Shown piece after piece: positions 1-10,776 of a DNA stretch of 64,000 nt; within the stretch, counting starts at the first letter, position 1, and each line of letters starts with the position of its first letter. The notes beneath the pieces were generated by a model. It saw only the letters and a list, made by a program, of their open reading frames with translations. It was not told where the DNA came from and did no database searches. Position numbers and translations under genes: made by a program. This stretch comes from Sorex araneus. Lineage: Eukaryota; Chordata; Mammalia; Eulipotyphla; Soricidae. The stretch is from assembly GCF_027595985.1 (NCBI RefSeq), contig NC_073306.1:83687599-83751598 (forward strand). The letters are read 5' to 3'.

Positions 1-84
1 AATCAGGGGCGGCTCAGGAGAAACGAAAGCGGCCACCCGAAACACGCACAAGGAGCAAGGCGAGTAAGGAAGCGGGCAGGGCGG

Positions 85-188
85 AGGGGGTGTCAGCAGG
101 GAAGGCGCTAGCCACCTGGACCGATCCCGAGCACTGAGCAAGGAGTAAGCCCTGTGCACAGAGAGGCCTGGCCCCAAAGCAAACCACA
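85..188 (+). mobile_element. SOR-type SINE, old fragment
   Basis: Only the middle and 3' part are recognisable: CCCGAGCACTGAGCAAGGAG then TAAGCCCTGTGCACAGAGAG. Confidence 0.45.
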
Positions 189-354
189 AAGGGGAACAGT
201 AAGTCTACACCGAGTGGCGCATCCGGGAATGAAAGCCGGAGGCAGGGTTTCTGCCTGTATGGGAGCAGAGTGCTGATTTATGAAATGGCAGTGTGTAGCC
301 TTCCTGGTGGCAGAGAGCTGAAAAGATCCAGTCATCAGACTGAAGACAGGACGG

Positions 355-592
355 GGGCAGGAGATGCGGGATGCTTGGTTTTGCACATGGCCAACCTGCA
401 TTCCATGGCCAGCACCCTAGAGGGTACTCTAGCACTGCCCAGAGTGATCCCTGAGCACAGAGCCAGGAGTAAGTCCTGAGCACAAGTGAATGTGCCCCCC
501 AAAAAAACAAAAAACAAAACAGATGGGGCAGTAGGGCAGGGGAGGTGGCTTAGTGGAAAACCATATACATGCCTTGATCCCCAGCACCTTTC
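355..592 (+). mobile_element. Two SOR-type SINE copies, second truncated
   Basis: A diverged copy (355-512) with GATCCCTGAGCACAGAGCCA and a CCCCCCAAAAAAAC tail, then a head-and-B-box fragment (535-592) with GATCCCCAGCACC. Confidence 0.6.
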
Positions 593-597
593 TCTCT

Positions 598-690
598 CTC
601 TCTCTGCATATATATAAATATATATCATATATTTATGCATATATAAATATATCTATGCGTTCATAAATATAAATATGCATATATATATGG
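598..690. repeat. TC run and AT-rich TATATA tract
   Basis: A short TC run (about 590-604) passes into ATATAT/TTTATG repeats at the tail of a truncated SINE. Confidence 0.8.
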
Positions 691-708
691 TTTATGCATG
701 TTTATGGG

Positions 709-899
709 TCAGAGAGAGCACTCAAAGGGCAAGAGAGCATGCTCTACAAACAAAAGGCATGGATTACAATTCCCAGTACCAATCCCTAGCACCACAAGGT
801 CCCTTAAGCACTGCCTGGAGTGACCCCTGGCCACTGCAGCAAAAGCATCCCTAGAACACTGCTGGTGTGGCCTGTCCCCCATCCCACCAAAAAAAAAAT
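709..899 (+). mobile_element. SOR-type SINE, diverged
   Basis: Head GTCAGAGAGAGCACTCAAAG, body GAGTGACCCCTGGCCACTGC, tail of A residues. Confidence 0.6.
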
Positions 900-949
900 T
901 ATACATATATATATACATATATATATATACTAAGGATATGGGGCTTCTT

Positions 950-1106
950 TTCTTTTTCTTTTTGGGTCACACCTGGCAATGCTCAGGGGTTACTCCTGTC
1001 TCTGCTCTCAGGAATTTCTTCTGGTGAACTCTATGGGATTTTGGGAATTGAACTTGAGTCGGCTGCTACAGATGCCGGACCTTCTGTACTATATCCCTCA
1101 GGCCCC
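950..1106 (-). mobile_element. SOR-type SINE
   Basis: Minus-strand copy from CTTTTTGGGTCACACCTGGC to CCCTCAGGCCCC. Confidence 0.85.
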
Positions 1107-1131
1107 AAGGACATGGGCTTGGGCTGGGCTT

Positions 1132-1492
1132 GGGCTGGAGAGATAATACAGAGGCAGAGCACTTGCCTTGCACATGACTGACCCCCAGCATTCCATATGG
1201 TCCCCTAAACCCCACCAGGAGTACTTCCTGTGTACAGAGCCAGGAGTAACCCCTGAGAATTGCCAGGTCTAGCCCAAAGACTTTTAAAAAAGATATGGGA
1301 TTAATGTTGACCTGTAAACTGGAACAAGCATAGGTCCCTCAATAATTCAAATACAGGGGCCAGAGTAATACTATCGTGTGTAGGGCATCCCCAGAGCACT
1401 ATCAGGAGTGACTCCTAAGTGCAGGCTCCTAAGTGACTCCTGAGCATCGCTGGGTCTGACCCAAAAAGCAAATAAATAAATAAATAAATAAA
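1132..1492 (+). mobile_element. Two adjacent SOR-type SINEs
   Basis: Copies at 1132-1293 and 1356-1492. The second has lost its B-box segment and ends in an (AAAT)n tail. Confidence 0.8.
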
Positions 1493-1700
1493 CATATATG
1501 TTTCTATAAACATATACAGTCAGCTCCCAACATTCCCACTGGCACCCACACAGTGGATAAAGACTCTGTACTGATCAGTGTTCCATAGAGCTAGGATGAA
1601 CTAACGCCACCACTCCCTGTCGCAGGGAGGAATCTCCAGAGCAGAACACGGAGTGGAAGACACAAGGCACAAAACAATGCACGGATTACAGCGCCATTTC

Positions 1701-1895
1701 TTTTTTCTTCTTCATTTTTTTTCTTTTTTTTGCTTTTTGGGTCACACCCAGCGATGCTCAGGGGTTACTCCTGGCTTTGCACTCAGGAATCACTCCTGGC
1801 GGTGCTCAGGGGACCATACAGGATGCTGGGAATTGAACCTGAGTCAGCCACGTGCAAGACAAATGTCCTACCCGCTCTGCTATCACTCTAGCCCC
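1701..1895 (-). mobile_element. SOR-type SINE with target-site duplication
   Basis: Full-length minus-strand copy flanked by the 14-bp direct repeat TACAGCGCCATTTC (1687-1700 and 1896-1909). Confidence 0.95.
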
Positions 1896-1974
1896 TACAG
1901 CGCCATTTCCTGACATGCACAAGAGTTGAGAAAGTAAACTGCTTCTAAGGAAGCAAACATATACTAAATTATTC

Positions 1975-2148
1975 TTTTGTTTTGTCTTGGGGCCATACCT
2001 GGTGGTGCTCAAGGCTATTCCTGACTCTGTGCTCAGGGATCACTCCTGGTTGGCTCAGGGGACCATAGACAGTACCAGGGATGGAAACTGTTAGGTTGCA
2101 GGCAAAACCATGCCCTACCCAACTGGCCTGTTGCTCTGCTCTGGCTCC
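1975..2148 (-). mobile_element. SOR-type SINE, diverged
   Basis: GGGGCCATACCTGGTGGTGC to CTCTGGCTCC; an older copy with extra bases in the 5' half. Confidence 0.65.
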
Positions 2149-2348
2149 ATAAATTATTCTTAAATATAAAGAAATGATGACCCAAAAATGTCAGAATGGG
2201 GTTTGGATGGGGTTTCTTTGGGACAGTTAGGGGTCACTGCTTGCACACAAGTATAAGAAAGATTGAAAATCATGTGTTTAAAGGAGGTGAGCTGTGTCTG
2301 TACATTTTCTCAAGAAAGAGGGAAAATTCCATAAGATTCCACAAAGTG

Positions 2349-2502
2349 GAGCTGGATCGATAGTACAGTGGGTAGAGCATTTTGCCTTGCATGCAGCAGA
2401 CCCAGATTTGATCCCCAGCATCCCATATGTTCCTCCAAGCACTGCCAGGAATGATTCCTGAGTGCAGAGCCCTGAGTATAGCCGGGTGTCACCACGTAAG
2501 AA
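2349..2502 (+). mobile_element. SOR-type SINE with target-site duplication
   Basis: GAGCTGGATCGATAGTACAG to GCCGGGTGTCACC, flanked by AAGATTCCACAAAGTG (2333-2348 and 2503-2518). Confidence 0.93.
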
Positions 2503-2529
2503 AGATTCCACAAAGTGAAAGAGTTGATA

Positions 2530-2705
2530 GAGAGGCCACAGCGATAGTGAGCGATAGTGCAGCGGAGAGGGCATTTGCCTTATATGTGGCTGACCCAGGT
2601 TACATCTCTGGCACCCCAAGCCCCACCCAGAGTGATCCCTGAGCACAGAGCAAGGAGCAAGTCCTGAGCCCCACAGAGACTCAAGCCAAAAAGAAACAAA
2701 CAAAA
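2530..2705 (+). mobile_element. SOR-type SINE with internal head duplication
   Basis: The head repeats itself: GCGATAGTGAGCGATAGTGC. The tail is AAAAAGAAACAAACAAAAC. Confidence 0.82.
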
Positions 2706-3104
2706 CAACACCATCAGAAAAGAGTTGATGGAATTCCTTGTCAGACTGAGGCAATGGGTCTGCTGAGGAGGGGGCAGTGGGGGAGGGTAGGGGTTTTTGG
2801 AAAATTAGGGGGAAGGGCAGCGGCCCAAGGCAGGGAGAAGGGGCCAGCTGCGTACAGGGCTTCAGGTAACAGGACTCGGGCAAAGGGCCAAAAAGAAATC
2901 CTGCTCCATCCCTGTGGCCTTGCCGCCCCAGGACATCCCCCAAAGGATCAGGTTTTCATGGGAATCTGGAAGCAGCTGGGAGGGAGCAGCTGTGGGGATA
3001 CTCCCAGCCCTTGCTCCAGCGCCCCCCCCCCTCCACCCGCCCTTCCATCGGCTTCCAGAGCAGTAGAGCTGGGGGTGAGCCCGGGGACAGCTGGGGACAC
3101 TCAC

Positions 3105-3237
3105 AGGAGACGTTGACCTGGACAGAGACCTCAGTGCGGCCCACATCATTCTCAGCCCAGCAGGTCACATTCTTCCTATTGAGGTCACTGGTGACATTGG
3201 CCAGGGTCAGCCACAGGGCCGGGAGCTCCCCAGATTC
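3105..3237 (-). CDS. NTRK1: NTRK1 exon 7: first Ig-C2 domain, C-terminal half
   Basis: 133 nt. It contains [20 protein letters not shown] and [15 protein letters not shown]. The cysteine of VTCWAEN is the second of the Ig disulfide. It ends in phase 1 with donor GTGAGT at 3104. This is the last NTRK1 exon I can find; exon 8 is absent from positions 1-3100. Confidence 0.95.
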
Positions 3238-3501
3238 CTGGGTCAGGGGGAGAGGGGATCATCAAGAAGTACTTCAGCTGGAGGCGGCGGGCTGGGGAGA
3301 TTGACTTTGGGGAGAATCCCTGATTCCACTTGGAAAAAAAAGAAAGGAGTGGGCCGGGGGGAAAGGGAAAGCGGATGCGAGGACAGGACATAACAGCCTC
3401 TTCAGAACTTGTCTGGTCATGCTAAGAACAGAGCCAATACCCTCAGACCTCCCGAACCTAAAATCAGCTATCCCAGTAGCTCAAGTATTCATGTATTGAT
3501 T

Positions 3502-3552
<51 letters not shown>

Positions 3553-6099
3553 ACGCACTGTTCTTTGCCGGGGGTTAGGTGTTGGGCTATACCCAGTGAT
3601 ATTCAGGGCTATCTCTTGCTTCTGCATTCAGGGATCACTCTAAGCAGTGCTTAGGGAACCCTATGGGGTGCCAGGTTAGCCACATGAAAGGCCAGCGCCC
3701 TCCGCTCTGTACTATCATTCCAGCCCCAGAAGTATGCATTAGTACATGACAATTCATGGATTCACAACTAGGGTGGTGCACAGCCTCCACACCCTGGGGG
3801 GGACCCACAGAGCAGAAGCTCAGCCAGTGCCACTGGTGAGGCAGCACAGACCCCACAGCCTGGCACCCTCAGCTGCCAAAGACGCTGGGCTCAGAGACAC
3901 CGAACACCTTGACTCAGCCTTGAAAGATGGAACCAGCAGGCTCAGATTCTCTTCCTGAGACACCCTGGGCATATGGCGTGACCAAAAGACAACCCCAGGT
4001 GTCCTGAATCATGGTTTTTCTTGTTTGGTGAAGTGCAGGAGCTGACAAAAATGGCCTGTCCGGAGTGCTATTTGTAGGACCATGACGGAAACAAGACTGT
4101 GAGGACGGCTCCTGCGTCTGGAGACCAGCAACGTGGGCCCTGAAACCAAGGCTGGTGGCGGGAAGGTTCCCTGGAGCAGGACCACGGCTCTCCTGCCCAG
4201 AGAGGGATGAAGGGAGGGAGAGTCTGCCGGTCCCTCTGCAGCCATATGGCCCTTCCAGGGCAAACCCGACTGGACTGGGCCCAGCAGGGGCCTGAGAGGT
4301 GCTGTGCCCCCACCCACCCCTCACCTCTCTTCTGCCCTACTACTCCGTGATCCTTCTCTCCATTTCTGATTTCAGGTCCCTGGGGGCGCGGGGGATGGAG
4401 GGGGACAGGACAAGGCGGGCAAGGGGTGAAGGGCAGCTTACAGTCACGGTGGCTGACTCCTCCAGCCCGGCCACACCCCAGCCGGCCCGCTTCAGGCCAC
4501 GTCCCTCCACCTGGCACCGCAGCGACACGTTGTCCCCCACGTCCACCGAGGCATTGGGCACCTGCACCTTCAACGTGGGCAAGTCTGGTGGCCGGGATGC
4601 CAGAGGGCATGTGAGAGCAGGAAGTGGCCCCCGGGCCCTGCCCCAGGCAATGCCCCCTGCCCACCCTGAACCTCACCTGGCCACCCTTCAGCTTCCCAAG
4701 CTGGGTCTTGCCAGCCGTGCCCCCCAGATCTGCTCAGCAGCACCCCCGCCCCTGCACTTACCACAGCTGCTGTTGGGCATGAGGCTACGGAGACTTATGT
4801 TTTGGGACTCCTGGTCCAAGCAGCTTAGCTTCTGCAGGCGCACTCCGCCCCGCCCCTCCTCCTCCCAGCGCTGCAGCCAGCGCAGGGCACAGGAGCAGTG
4901 CAGCGGGTTTTCCACCAGGACCCTGGCAGATGTGGGGGACACCAGAATCAGGAGCGGGGCAGGTGTCAGGGTATAGTTGTGTGGAAAGGAAGTGGCTGAG
5001 TCAGCAGGAAGCAGCTGGGCACGTGGGGCGTGGGAGAAGCGCCTCTCCTGGGGGCACGAACCAGGCGAGCAGAGGGAAGGGCACTGCCTTCCTCCTGCAG
5101 AGGCCCAGAGGCCTCTGGGCACACGTGGGACAACGCCACACGGGGTGCTGGATTTCGGGGGCTCTCTGCCTGCACAGCACAAGTCAGATGATGCAGCAGT
5201 CTCCGTGTCTCTGGCTCTGCCCCCACCCCCCGCCCATAACTCGGACCAACAGCCCCTTCACAGGGACTCTCACAGGGACTCCTGCAGTTTCTTCTTTGTT
5301 TTTTTTATCTGGGGTACACACCAGCTGTGCTCAGGGCTTACGCCTGACAGTGCTCCAGGGACTAAATTAGGTACAGGATCAAGTCAGGATTGGCTGAAAG
5401 CAAGGCAAATGCTTCCCCGCCTGTGCTATCTCTCTAGCTCCCTCCTGCAGCCTCTGATGGGGTGAACAGGCAAGCACAGTCCTCAGTTCCAGTTCACAGC
5501 CAAACAGGCAGCCCCCAGAGACCCCCCTCCAACCCAAGCATGCTGCTTCCACACGGTCACAAGGACATGGAATGATGCAGAGAAACAAGAACATATATAG
5601 GTTCACGTACATACAGACATCCACCCACCACGCACACACAGAAATAACCATGCATGCACACATGCACTCAGGCATGTATGTACACAAGTTTATACACCAG
5701 CCCGTAGATTCCCCCCACCAGCACACACATACACTCAGGCATGTGTGCATGCACAAATGCACACATGCACTCAGACATGCATGCATACACAGCCTCATGT
5801 AATCCCCACACATACACATGCACTCAGGCATGCATGCATGTACACACAGCTGCATGTAGATCCCCCCTGTACACACACACACAAATGCACTCAGGCACAC
5901 ACACATGCACTCAAGCACGTGCCCCCACAGGCACACACCCATTGCACCCGCCTGGGAAGCCCGACTCACAGTTCCTGCAAGGAGAGGCCCTGAACAGATT
6001 TCCAGGAGAGCGACTCCAGCTTATTGTGGGAGAGATCCCTGCGGGATTTGAGACAGAGACAGACCCTGACCCTGACCTCCTCCTGACCTGGTGTGTGTG

Positions 6100-6148
<49 letters not shown>

Positions 6149-9100
6149 CGCGTGCGCGCACGCTCATGCTGGGAACCCACAGGACTTGACATCTGGCTTC
6201 TCCTTCCACTCCTGGCAACAGCCCTGGGTGTGTGTGTGGGAAGGACAGTTAGTTGCTCAAGTGCCATGATGTTCCCTGGAACAACAAGGGTTAACCCCAC
6301 TTAACCCCCTCCCCAGACCCCAGGGAGGGGTCTGAGGGAACAGCCGCTGCCCCTCCCCCACCCTGGGCCCCAGCTGGCAAAGTGCTGAGGCCCCAGCTGT
6401 GGAGGGGGCTCAGGCTCCATCTGTGCGCCCTCGCAGACTGGAGAGGAGGAGGACTGGGTGCCAACGCGCCCTTGGGCCCTTGCCCCCTACGGGATGACCA
6501 GCTCTCAGAGTATTCCCTGAGCTCCCTCCCCACTCTCCCCTCCCCTGCCTGGGGACTGGGGGACATGGGCTGGAAGGGTCCCAGTCTCTGGTGCCTTCGA
6601 TGGAGGTGAACTCAGTGCCCAGTGCCAGGAGACTCAGGATGCCCATCCCAAGTGGCACCACCCGGGCCTCCACAGGGTGTTCTGCGTCCTGGCCCCACTC
6701 TGTCTGCCGATCCCCACAGTGTGTGGGCCTGCTATGGAGCAACCTCACCACGGAGGGGTCAGAGAGACCTGTCCCTTCCGTGCCCACCAGAATGGACAGA
6801 CTGGGTGGACTGGGGTTCCAGGCGCTCACAGGGGCGTGGCTCCACCCAGAAGCACAGCTGGACAGGCTCTTGGATCTCCCTCTATAAAATGCGGGAACAC
6901 TCTCCCTGGAGCACTCTCCCTGGCCCGCGGGGGCCTGGAGGGCACACAGTGTTTTCTGCTGCCCCTGCCCCACCCCCACATGGTCATTGGTCATGCAGCA
7001 TCGCCTTATTTGGGTGGCGTTATGGGGGGTGAGTTGGGCCACTGGGGCGAGATCATGCAACCACGTGGTGCTGGAGCTGGGACCAGGCTTCCCACACGCA
7101 AAGCTTGTGCCCCTGCCCTCCGAGCCTTATTCCCAGAGTAATCACGGATACAGCAGTTTGACGGACACAGGCCAGTCTGTGGGCGCAGGACCCGCCCTCC
7201 CCTCAGCTGGGCCATGTGTGAGGTGAGGAAAGACCCACCACTGAGGTCCCAGCTCTCCTCTCCCAGCCAGCCGGGAGGTGACTGGACGTCTCTAGAGCCC
7301 CATAAGAGACATCTCCAGGGTCCTCGTGGTCTCCGGTCCAGGAAGGACGTCCCAGGGGAACGAAAGGGGTGGGCGAGCTCCCCTGACCAGCTGGGAACTT
7401 CCTCGGGAGAGCTCCCCAGGGAGGGCCAAGCTCATTAGCTGTCCTTGTCTGGGTGCCTCCCGCCCGGTTCCCCCGCCTGGCCACTCACAGATGACGGAGC
7501 TGAGGGGTGAAGTGGAAGGCATCTGGCGCCACGGACTGGAGGCCACTCCTGACGATGGTGCTGGGGAGGACGCAGCGGCTTAGGCCCAGAGCAGAGCCCT
7601 GAGCCCGACACGCCACTCTCCGCTTCCAGCCACCGCACCCCTCACCCTGCCCTGTTCCCTGGACTCAGCCAGCCAGTCCCTGCAGGCCCCCAAAGCCCTC
7701 TATACTGTGGACCTGCCCTAGCGCCTCCTACGCAGGAAGCCCCCTTCCCCCCCATCCCCCACACTGAGCACCTCCCCCCATACCCCCCACCCTGAGCCTC
7801 ACAGGTTTCTTAGGTTCCCCAGGCCCTTAAGGTCACCCGGCTCCAGATGTCTCAGGTCCTGGTTCTCGATGCAGCTGTGGAGAGAGGGACTGGGGGTCAC
7901 GCTTCCGCATCCCCGCCTGCCTTGCCCACGGACACAGTACCTGCTCATGGCTCGTGCATGCAGACACACAGAGCACACACGGGCCTCCACCCAGGCGTGG
8001 ATGCACCTCCACTTGACCTGCGACAAGGCCGTGCACCTGGGCCTGCTCCCCCTGCGTGCACACCCACAGCCGCCTCCCACACACGGGCAAACCCGTAACC
8101 CTCTCCCCACTTCCACAAACACACACGCACGCGTGTATGCACACACACACACACACTTTGGGCACCATTCACAAGCACACAAGTCCACCTGCTGTTACTA
8201 CACACCTCAGTCATGGGGGGCCTTCACCCAGCGCCCCTCCACCCCTCTTTCACTGCCCCACCCAATGGGGAGGAAGCCCTGGGTCACGGCAGCTAATGGG
8301 CTCCCCTGATCCACACACCATCAGGCTGCGGCCCCTCCCCACAGGTATATGCCACCCCCACCCCCACCAAAATCTCCAGCTGAGGCAGAGCCAGGAACCC
8401 TCTAAACCCCACCTGGCCTGGGGAGGAACCAGGAAGAGGGGCAGGGAGGGAGAGGAGTCAGCATGTGGGGTGAAGAGGTGAAGAGGAAATGGGGAGGTCG
8501 CACCCCAGTGGGGGGTGCAGGGAGACAAAGACACAGCGAACCAGAGAGGAGACAGACGGGCAGAGACAGGCAGGCAAGGAGTGAGCCAGATAAGGGAAGG
8601 GAGACGGAGAGACTGAGATAAGACAGAGCCCGAGAAAGCCAGACAGAGGCAGGGAAGACGAGGGTGGACAGGGGACGGCTGAGGCTGGGCAGGGCCAGGT
8701 CTGCCTCTGGGAAGTGTGGGTTCCGGGGAACTCTCCTGCGTGCAGCGGCATGTTAGGGTCCCAGCACAGCACAGCACAGCCCCGGACTCGCTGCCAGCTT
8801 TCAGGAGGCTCCCCCTTCGCCTCAGGGGAAAGCCAGGACCAGCCCGTCCTGGGTTGGTCCTCCTCTCCCCTCCTCTCCACCCCATCTTGGGCAGGTATCT
8901 CCACCCGAGGCCCCTGAGGCCATGGGAGAAATCTCCAGGGGCTCTGAGGGCCAGTGGGTCCCTGATCTGTGCCCCCGCCCCCCTCCCTAGCCCTACTGGG
9001 ACCCTGTGTGAGGGTGAGGTGAGAAGGCAGCGGGTCAGGCGGGTGTGTGCAAGCTGTCAGGGAGCTCCTCAAAGCTGCCTCATTCGTTTGGATTCATAAT

Positions 9101-10607
9101 CAATCTGTCTGTTCGAGTCCATTATCTCCTCGTTAGCGCTGCGGGAGAGGGAGTGGGAGGGGGGAGGTGCGGGCGGAGGCAGGGGTCAGGCTGCAGCTCC
9201 ACCCAAAGGGACATCTCAGCTCTTTCCGTGCAACACGCCTGCCGCCCTGTCCCCAGCCCTGTCCTGCCCCCCCTTCCTGCCCCAATCCCCAGCACTGGCC
9301 CCGCTGGGGCTTGGAAGGAAACTGGAAATGAGGGCCCAGGGAGGGGGTTGGGGGCCCTGGGCCGCAGGTGCCTCAGGGCCCTAGCTGGAAGTTCCCCGGT
9401 GAGGCATAGAGGGCTGGGGGTGAGCAGCCTGAATCTCTGCCCCCAGCATGCAGAGTCCTAGGCGCAGACGAGGCTGTCTCCACTTCTCTCCATCTCCCTG
9501 GGGCCTCCAGAGCGATTGAGTACCTTCCCGTTAATTACCACAAGATACCCAAGGAATTCGGTGCCAAATACTGCAGGCTGCTCAAGTGACTTCCAGCCAT
9601 GCTGGAACCCCCCACCCGACTCAGACACAGGCAACCAGTCCCCCACACGAAGCTGGGGTGCCTGTGCTTCCTCTCGGCCCCAGACTACGGAGCAGGATTC
9701 TCCTCCCTTTCCTCCAAGTCTTGCCAGCCCCATCAGCCTCGGTATACTCAAGTGTTTCCCAGCCATCCTCAAGTGATGCTGGAGGACCTCTAGGCCACTA
9801 ATCACAGCAGCAGCTAAGAAAGTACTTGAGTACCTTGGCACGGATGCCCACAGGAGGCCGGAGTACTGCAGGGTGCTGGTGATTGCTCCCAGGCCTGGGC
9901 AAGACAAGACTGCCCCGAGGGGGTGGGGGAGAGCACAGTGGGAAAGACACTCTCACACTCCCCGGTGCAGAGGTGACGGTCGGAGGGAGCAGGGAGGGGG
10001 ACAGTGGGGTTCTACCGCCCAGCTCTGCCTCCACAAGTCTGTGGGGGTGGGCATGGAGGGGGAGAGCAGGTGCCCCGTCGTGACAACAAAGGCGGGGTAG
10101 GGCTGGCTACCCTTGGAAAAAAGAAGATTGAGGTGCGGTTGCCCAGCTAAGGGGGCATGGGAAGCTCTCCAGCGTCCCCAGAAAGCAGCTTCGAGACGGC
10201 GGGGCGCCCTCGTGCCTAAGGGGTGCCCTCATCCCTCTCGGAGGTCCCGCTGCCCGGCGCTGTCAACCGATGTCCCGCAAAAAGGCGGCTGGAAACCAGC
10301 CTCCCGCCCCTCCGCCCCGGGCATCAGGCGGGCAGTCCGCGCCTTCGGGGCACCGCTCGGGCCCCGCGCCGCCGCCCGGCCCGCCTGACACTCACAGCTC
10401 GGTTAGATTCTCGGCTCCTGCCAGGTGGGAGACGTAATCCAGAGCCTTATCCCTGGTGCAGCGCAGACCCGAGGGGCCGTGGCGGCAGCAGACCTCGCCG
10501 CAGGGCGCGACCCCCGCGGATGTCAGCATCAGCCAGGCCAGCAGGCTGCCCGGGCCCGTGGTCCGGCCGTGCCCGCCCCGCTGCCCGCGCCGTCCGCCTC
10601 GCAGCAT
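3105..10607 (-). CDS. NTRK1: NTRK1 (TrkA, high-affinity NGF receptor), 5' part: coding exons 1-7
   Basis: TrkA is a single-pass plasma-membrane receptor tyrosine kinase that binds NGF and signals survival in sensory and sympathetic neurons. Seven exons on the minus strand give an unbroken 287-residue N-terminal part: signal peptide, LRR N-cap, three leucine-rich repeats, LRR C-cap with [15 protein letters not shown], then the first Ig domain with LRCQVEGRG and [10 protein letters not shown]. Exon lengths are 212, 72, 72, 69, 161, 143 and 133 nt with matching phases. The second Ig domain, membrane segment and kinase (human exons 8-17) are not in the window. The gene lies head to head with INSRR. 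The start codon at 10607-10605 begins MLRGGRRG as in human. Identification is by homology from memory and is very secure. Confidence 0.97.
3505..3551. repeat. (TG)n microsatellite
   Basis: An uninterrupted 47-bp TG run just before a minus-strand SINE in NTRK1 intron 6. Confidence 0.95.
3560..3727 (-). mobile_element. SOR-type SINE
   Basis: A minus-strand copy, fairly diverged, ending CTATCATTCCAGCCCC, next to the TG run. Confidence 0.8.
4442..4584 (-). CDS. NTRK1: NTRK1 exon 6: first Ig-C2 domain, N-terminal half
   Basis: 143 nt. It reads [20 protein letters not shown] then LRCQVEGRG, close to human. The cysteine of LRCQV is the first of the Ig disulfide pair. It ends ESATVT in phase 0, with donor GTAAGC at 4441. 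Confidence 0.95.
4762..4922 (-). CDS. NTRK1: NTRK1 exon 5: LRR C-terminal cap
   Basis: 161 nt. It contains [19 protein letters not shown], the LRRCT cysteine motif shared by Trk receptors, and ends MPNSSCG with the last codon split. It is a few residues longer than I recall for human in the variable part before that motif ([14 protein letters not shown]). The donor is GTAAGT at 4761. Confidence 0.95.
5292..5444 (-). mobile_element. NTRK1: SOR-type SINE, diverged
   Basis: A minus-strand copy in NTRK1 intron 4, ending CTATCTCTCTAGCTCC. Confidence 0.75.
5590..5930. repeat. CA-rich minisatellite built on CATGCACTCAGGCATG
   Basis: Irregular repeats of CACATGCACTCAGGCATG with CATGCATG and CACACA variants in NTRK1 intron 4, close to exon 4. 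The sequence is mainly alternating purine-pyrimidine. Confidence 0.85.
5970..6038 (-). CDS. NTRK1: NTRK1 exon 4: leucine-rich repeat 3
   Basis: 69 nt. It reads [20 protein letters not shown] then QEL; human has [20 protein letters not shown]. The acceptor is CCGCAG and the donor GTGAGT at 5969. A CA-rich minisatellite and a TG/CG tract flank it on either side in introns 4 and 3. Confidence 0.93.
6091..6163. repeat. (TG)n-(CG)n alternating tract
   Basis: A TG run (6091-6139) passes into CG/TG dinucleotides (6140-6163), 52 bases upstream of NTRK1 exon 4 on the minus strand. Such tracts favour Z-DNA. Confidence 0.93.
7489..7560 (-). CDS. NTRK1: NTRK1 exon 3: leucine-rich repeat 2
   Basis: 72 nt. 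It reads [20 protein letters not shown] then LRHL, near-identical to human TrkA. The acceptor is CCCCAG and the donor GTGAGT (7488). The 72-nt repeat-sized exon is typical of Trk LRR exons. Confidence 0.94.
7803..7874 (-). CDS. NTRK1: NTRK1 exon 2: leucine-rich repeat 1
   Basis: 72 nt, phase 2 to phase 2. It reads [18 protein letters not shown] then GNLRNL, matching human YIENQQHLQHLELRDLRG. The acceptor CCACAG is at 7880-7875 and the donor GTGAGG starts at 7802. Confidence 0.93.
8118..8158. repeat. (CA)n microsatellite, interrupted
   Basis: ACACACGCACGCGTGTATGC followed by a pure CA run in NTRK1 intron 1. Confidence 0.85.
9072..9146. promoter_or_regulatory. AT-rich patch in NTRK1 intron 1, candidate regulatory element
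   Basis: A 70-bp AT-rich patch stands out in GC-rich intron sequence. It contains GGATTCATAATCAATCTGTC and CCATTATC, which suit homeodomain/POU factors. No repeat family is recognisable. Regulatory function is inferred only from composition and location. Confidence 0.3.
10396..10607 (-). CDS. NTRK1: NTRK1 exon 1 (coding part): signal peptide and LRR N-cap
   Basis: Encodes residues 1-71: a basic start, the hydrophobic core [14 protein letters not shown], then the cysteine cluster [15 protein letters not shown] typical of the LRRNT cap. It ends ENLTEL with the Leu codon split CT|G. The donor is GTGAGT at 10395. Untranslated exon 1 sequence continues into the CpG island toward higher coordinates. 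Confidence 0.95.
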
Positions 10608-10737
10608 CGCGGCGGCACCCGCCTGGCCCCGGCCGGGCAGCCCGTCTGTGCGCGCGACGCGCGGCTGCCGGCCTCCCCCGACATGTGCGCGGGGCGGCGT
10701 TAAAGGGCCGCGGCCAGGAAAGGGCGGGGCCAGAGGC

Positions 10738-10776
10738 CGCCCCGCCCCCGCCCCGCCCCGCCCCGCCCCGCGCTCG
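10738..10776. promoter_or_regulatory. Stacked GC boxes (Sp1-type) upstream of NTRK1
   Basis: A pentamer-like run of CGCCC/CGCCCC lies about 130-170 bases upstream of the NTRK1 start codon. Each unit reads GGGGCGGGG on the NTRK1 sense strand. It is probably part of the TATA-less core promoter. The position suits a promoter, but function is inferred. Confidence 0.55.

Larger units (their letters stand above)
1..3104. other. NTRK1 intron 7 (window-truncated), SINE-dense
   Basis: About 3.1 kb between NTRK1 exon 7 and the left edge. It holds at least ten SOR-type SINE copies of varying age plus AT-rich simple sequence. No reading frame resembles TrkA exon 8 or any protein I recognise. Confidence 0.75.

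Noticed and set aside
2278-2943. 221-codon minus-strand frame in NTRK1 intron 7
   Set aside because: It runs through two plus-strand SINEs and their flanks; the peptide is SINE consensus translated backward.
1-3100. NTRK1 exon 8 (second Ig domain)
   Set aside because: Searched on the minus strand for the conserved HHWCIPF and NETVRHGCLRLN regions; absent, so it lies outside the window.
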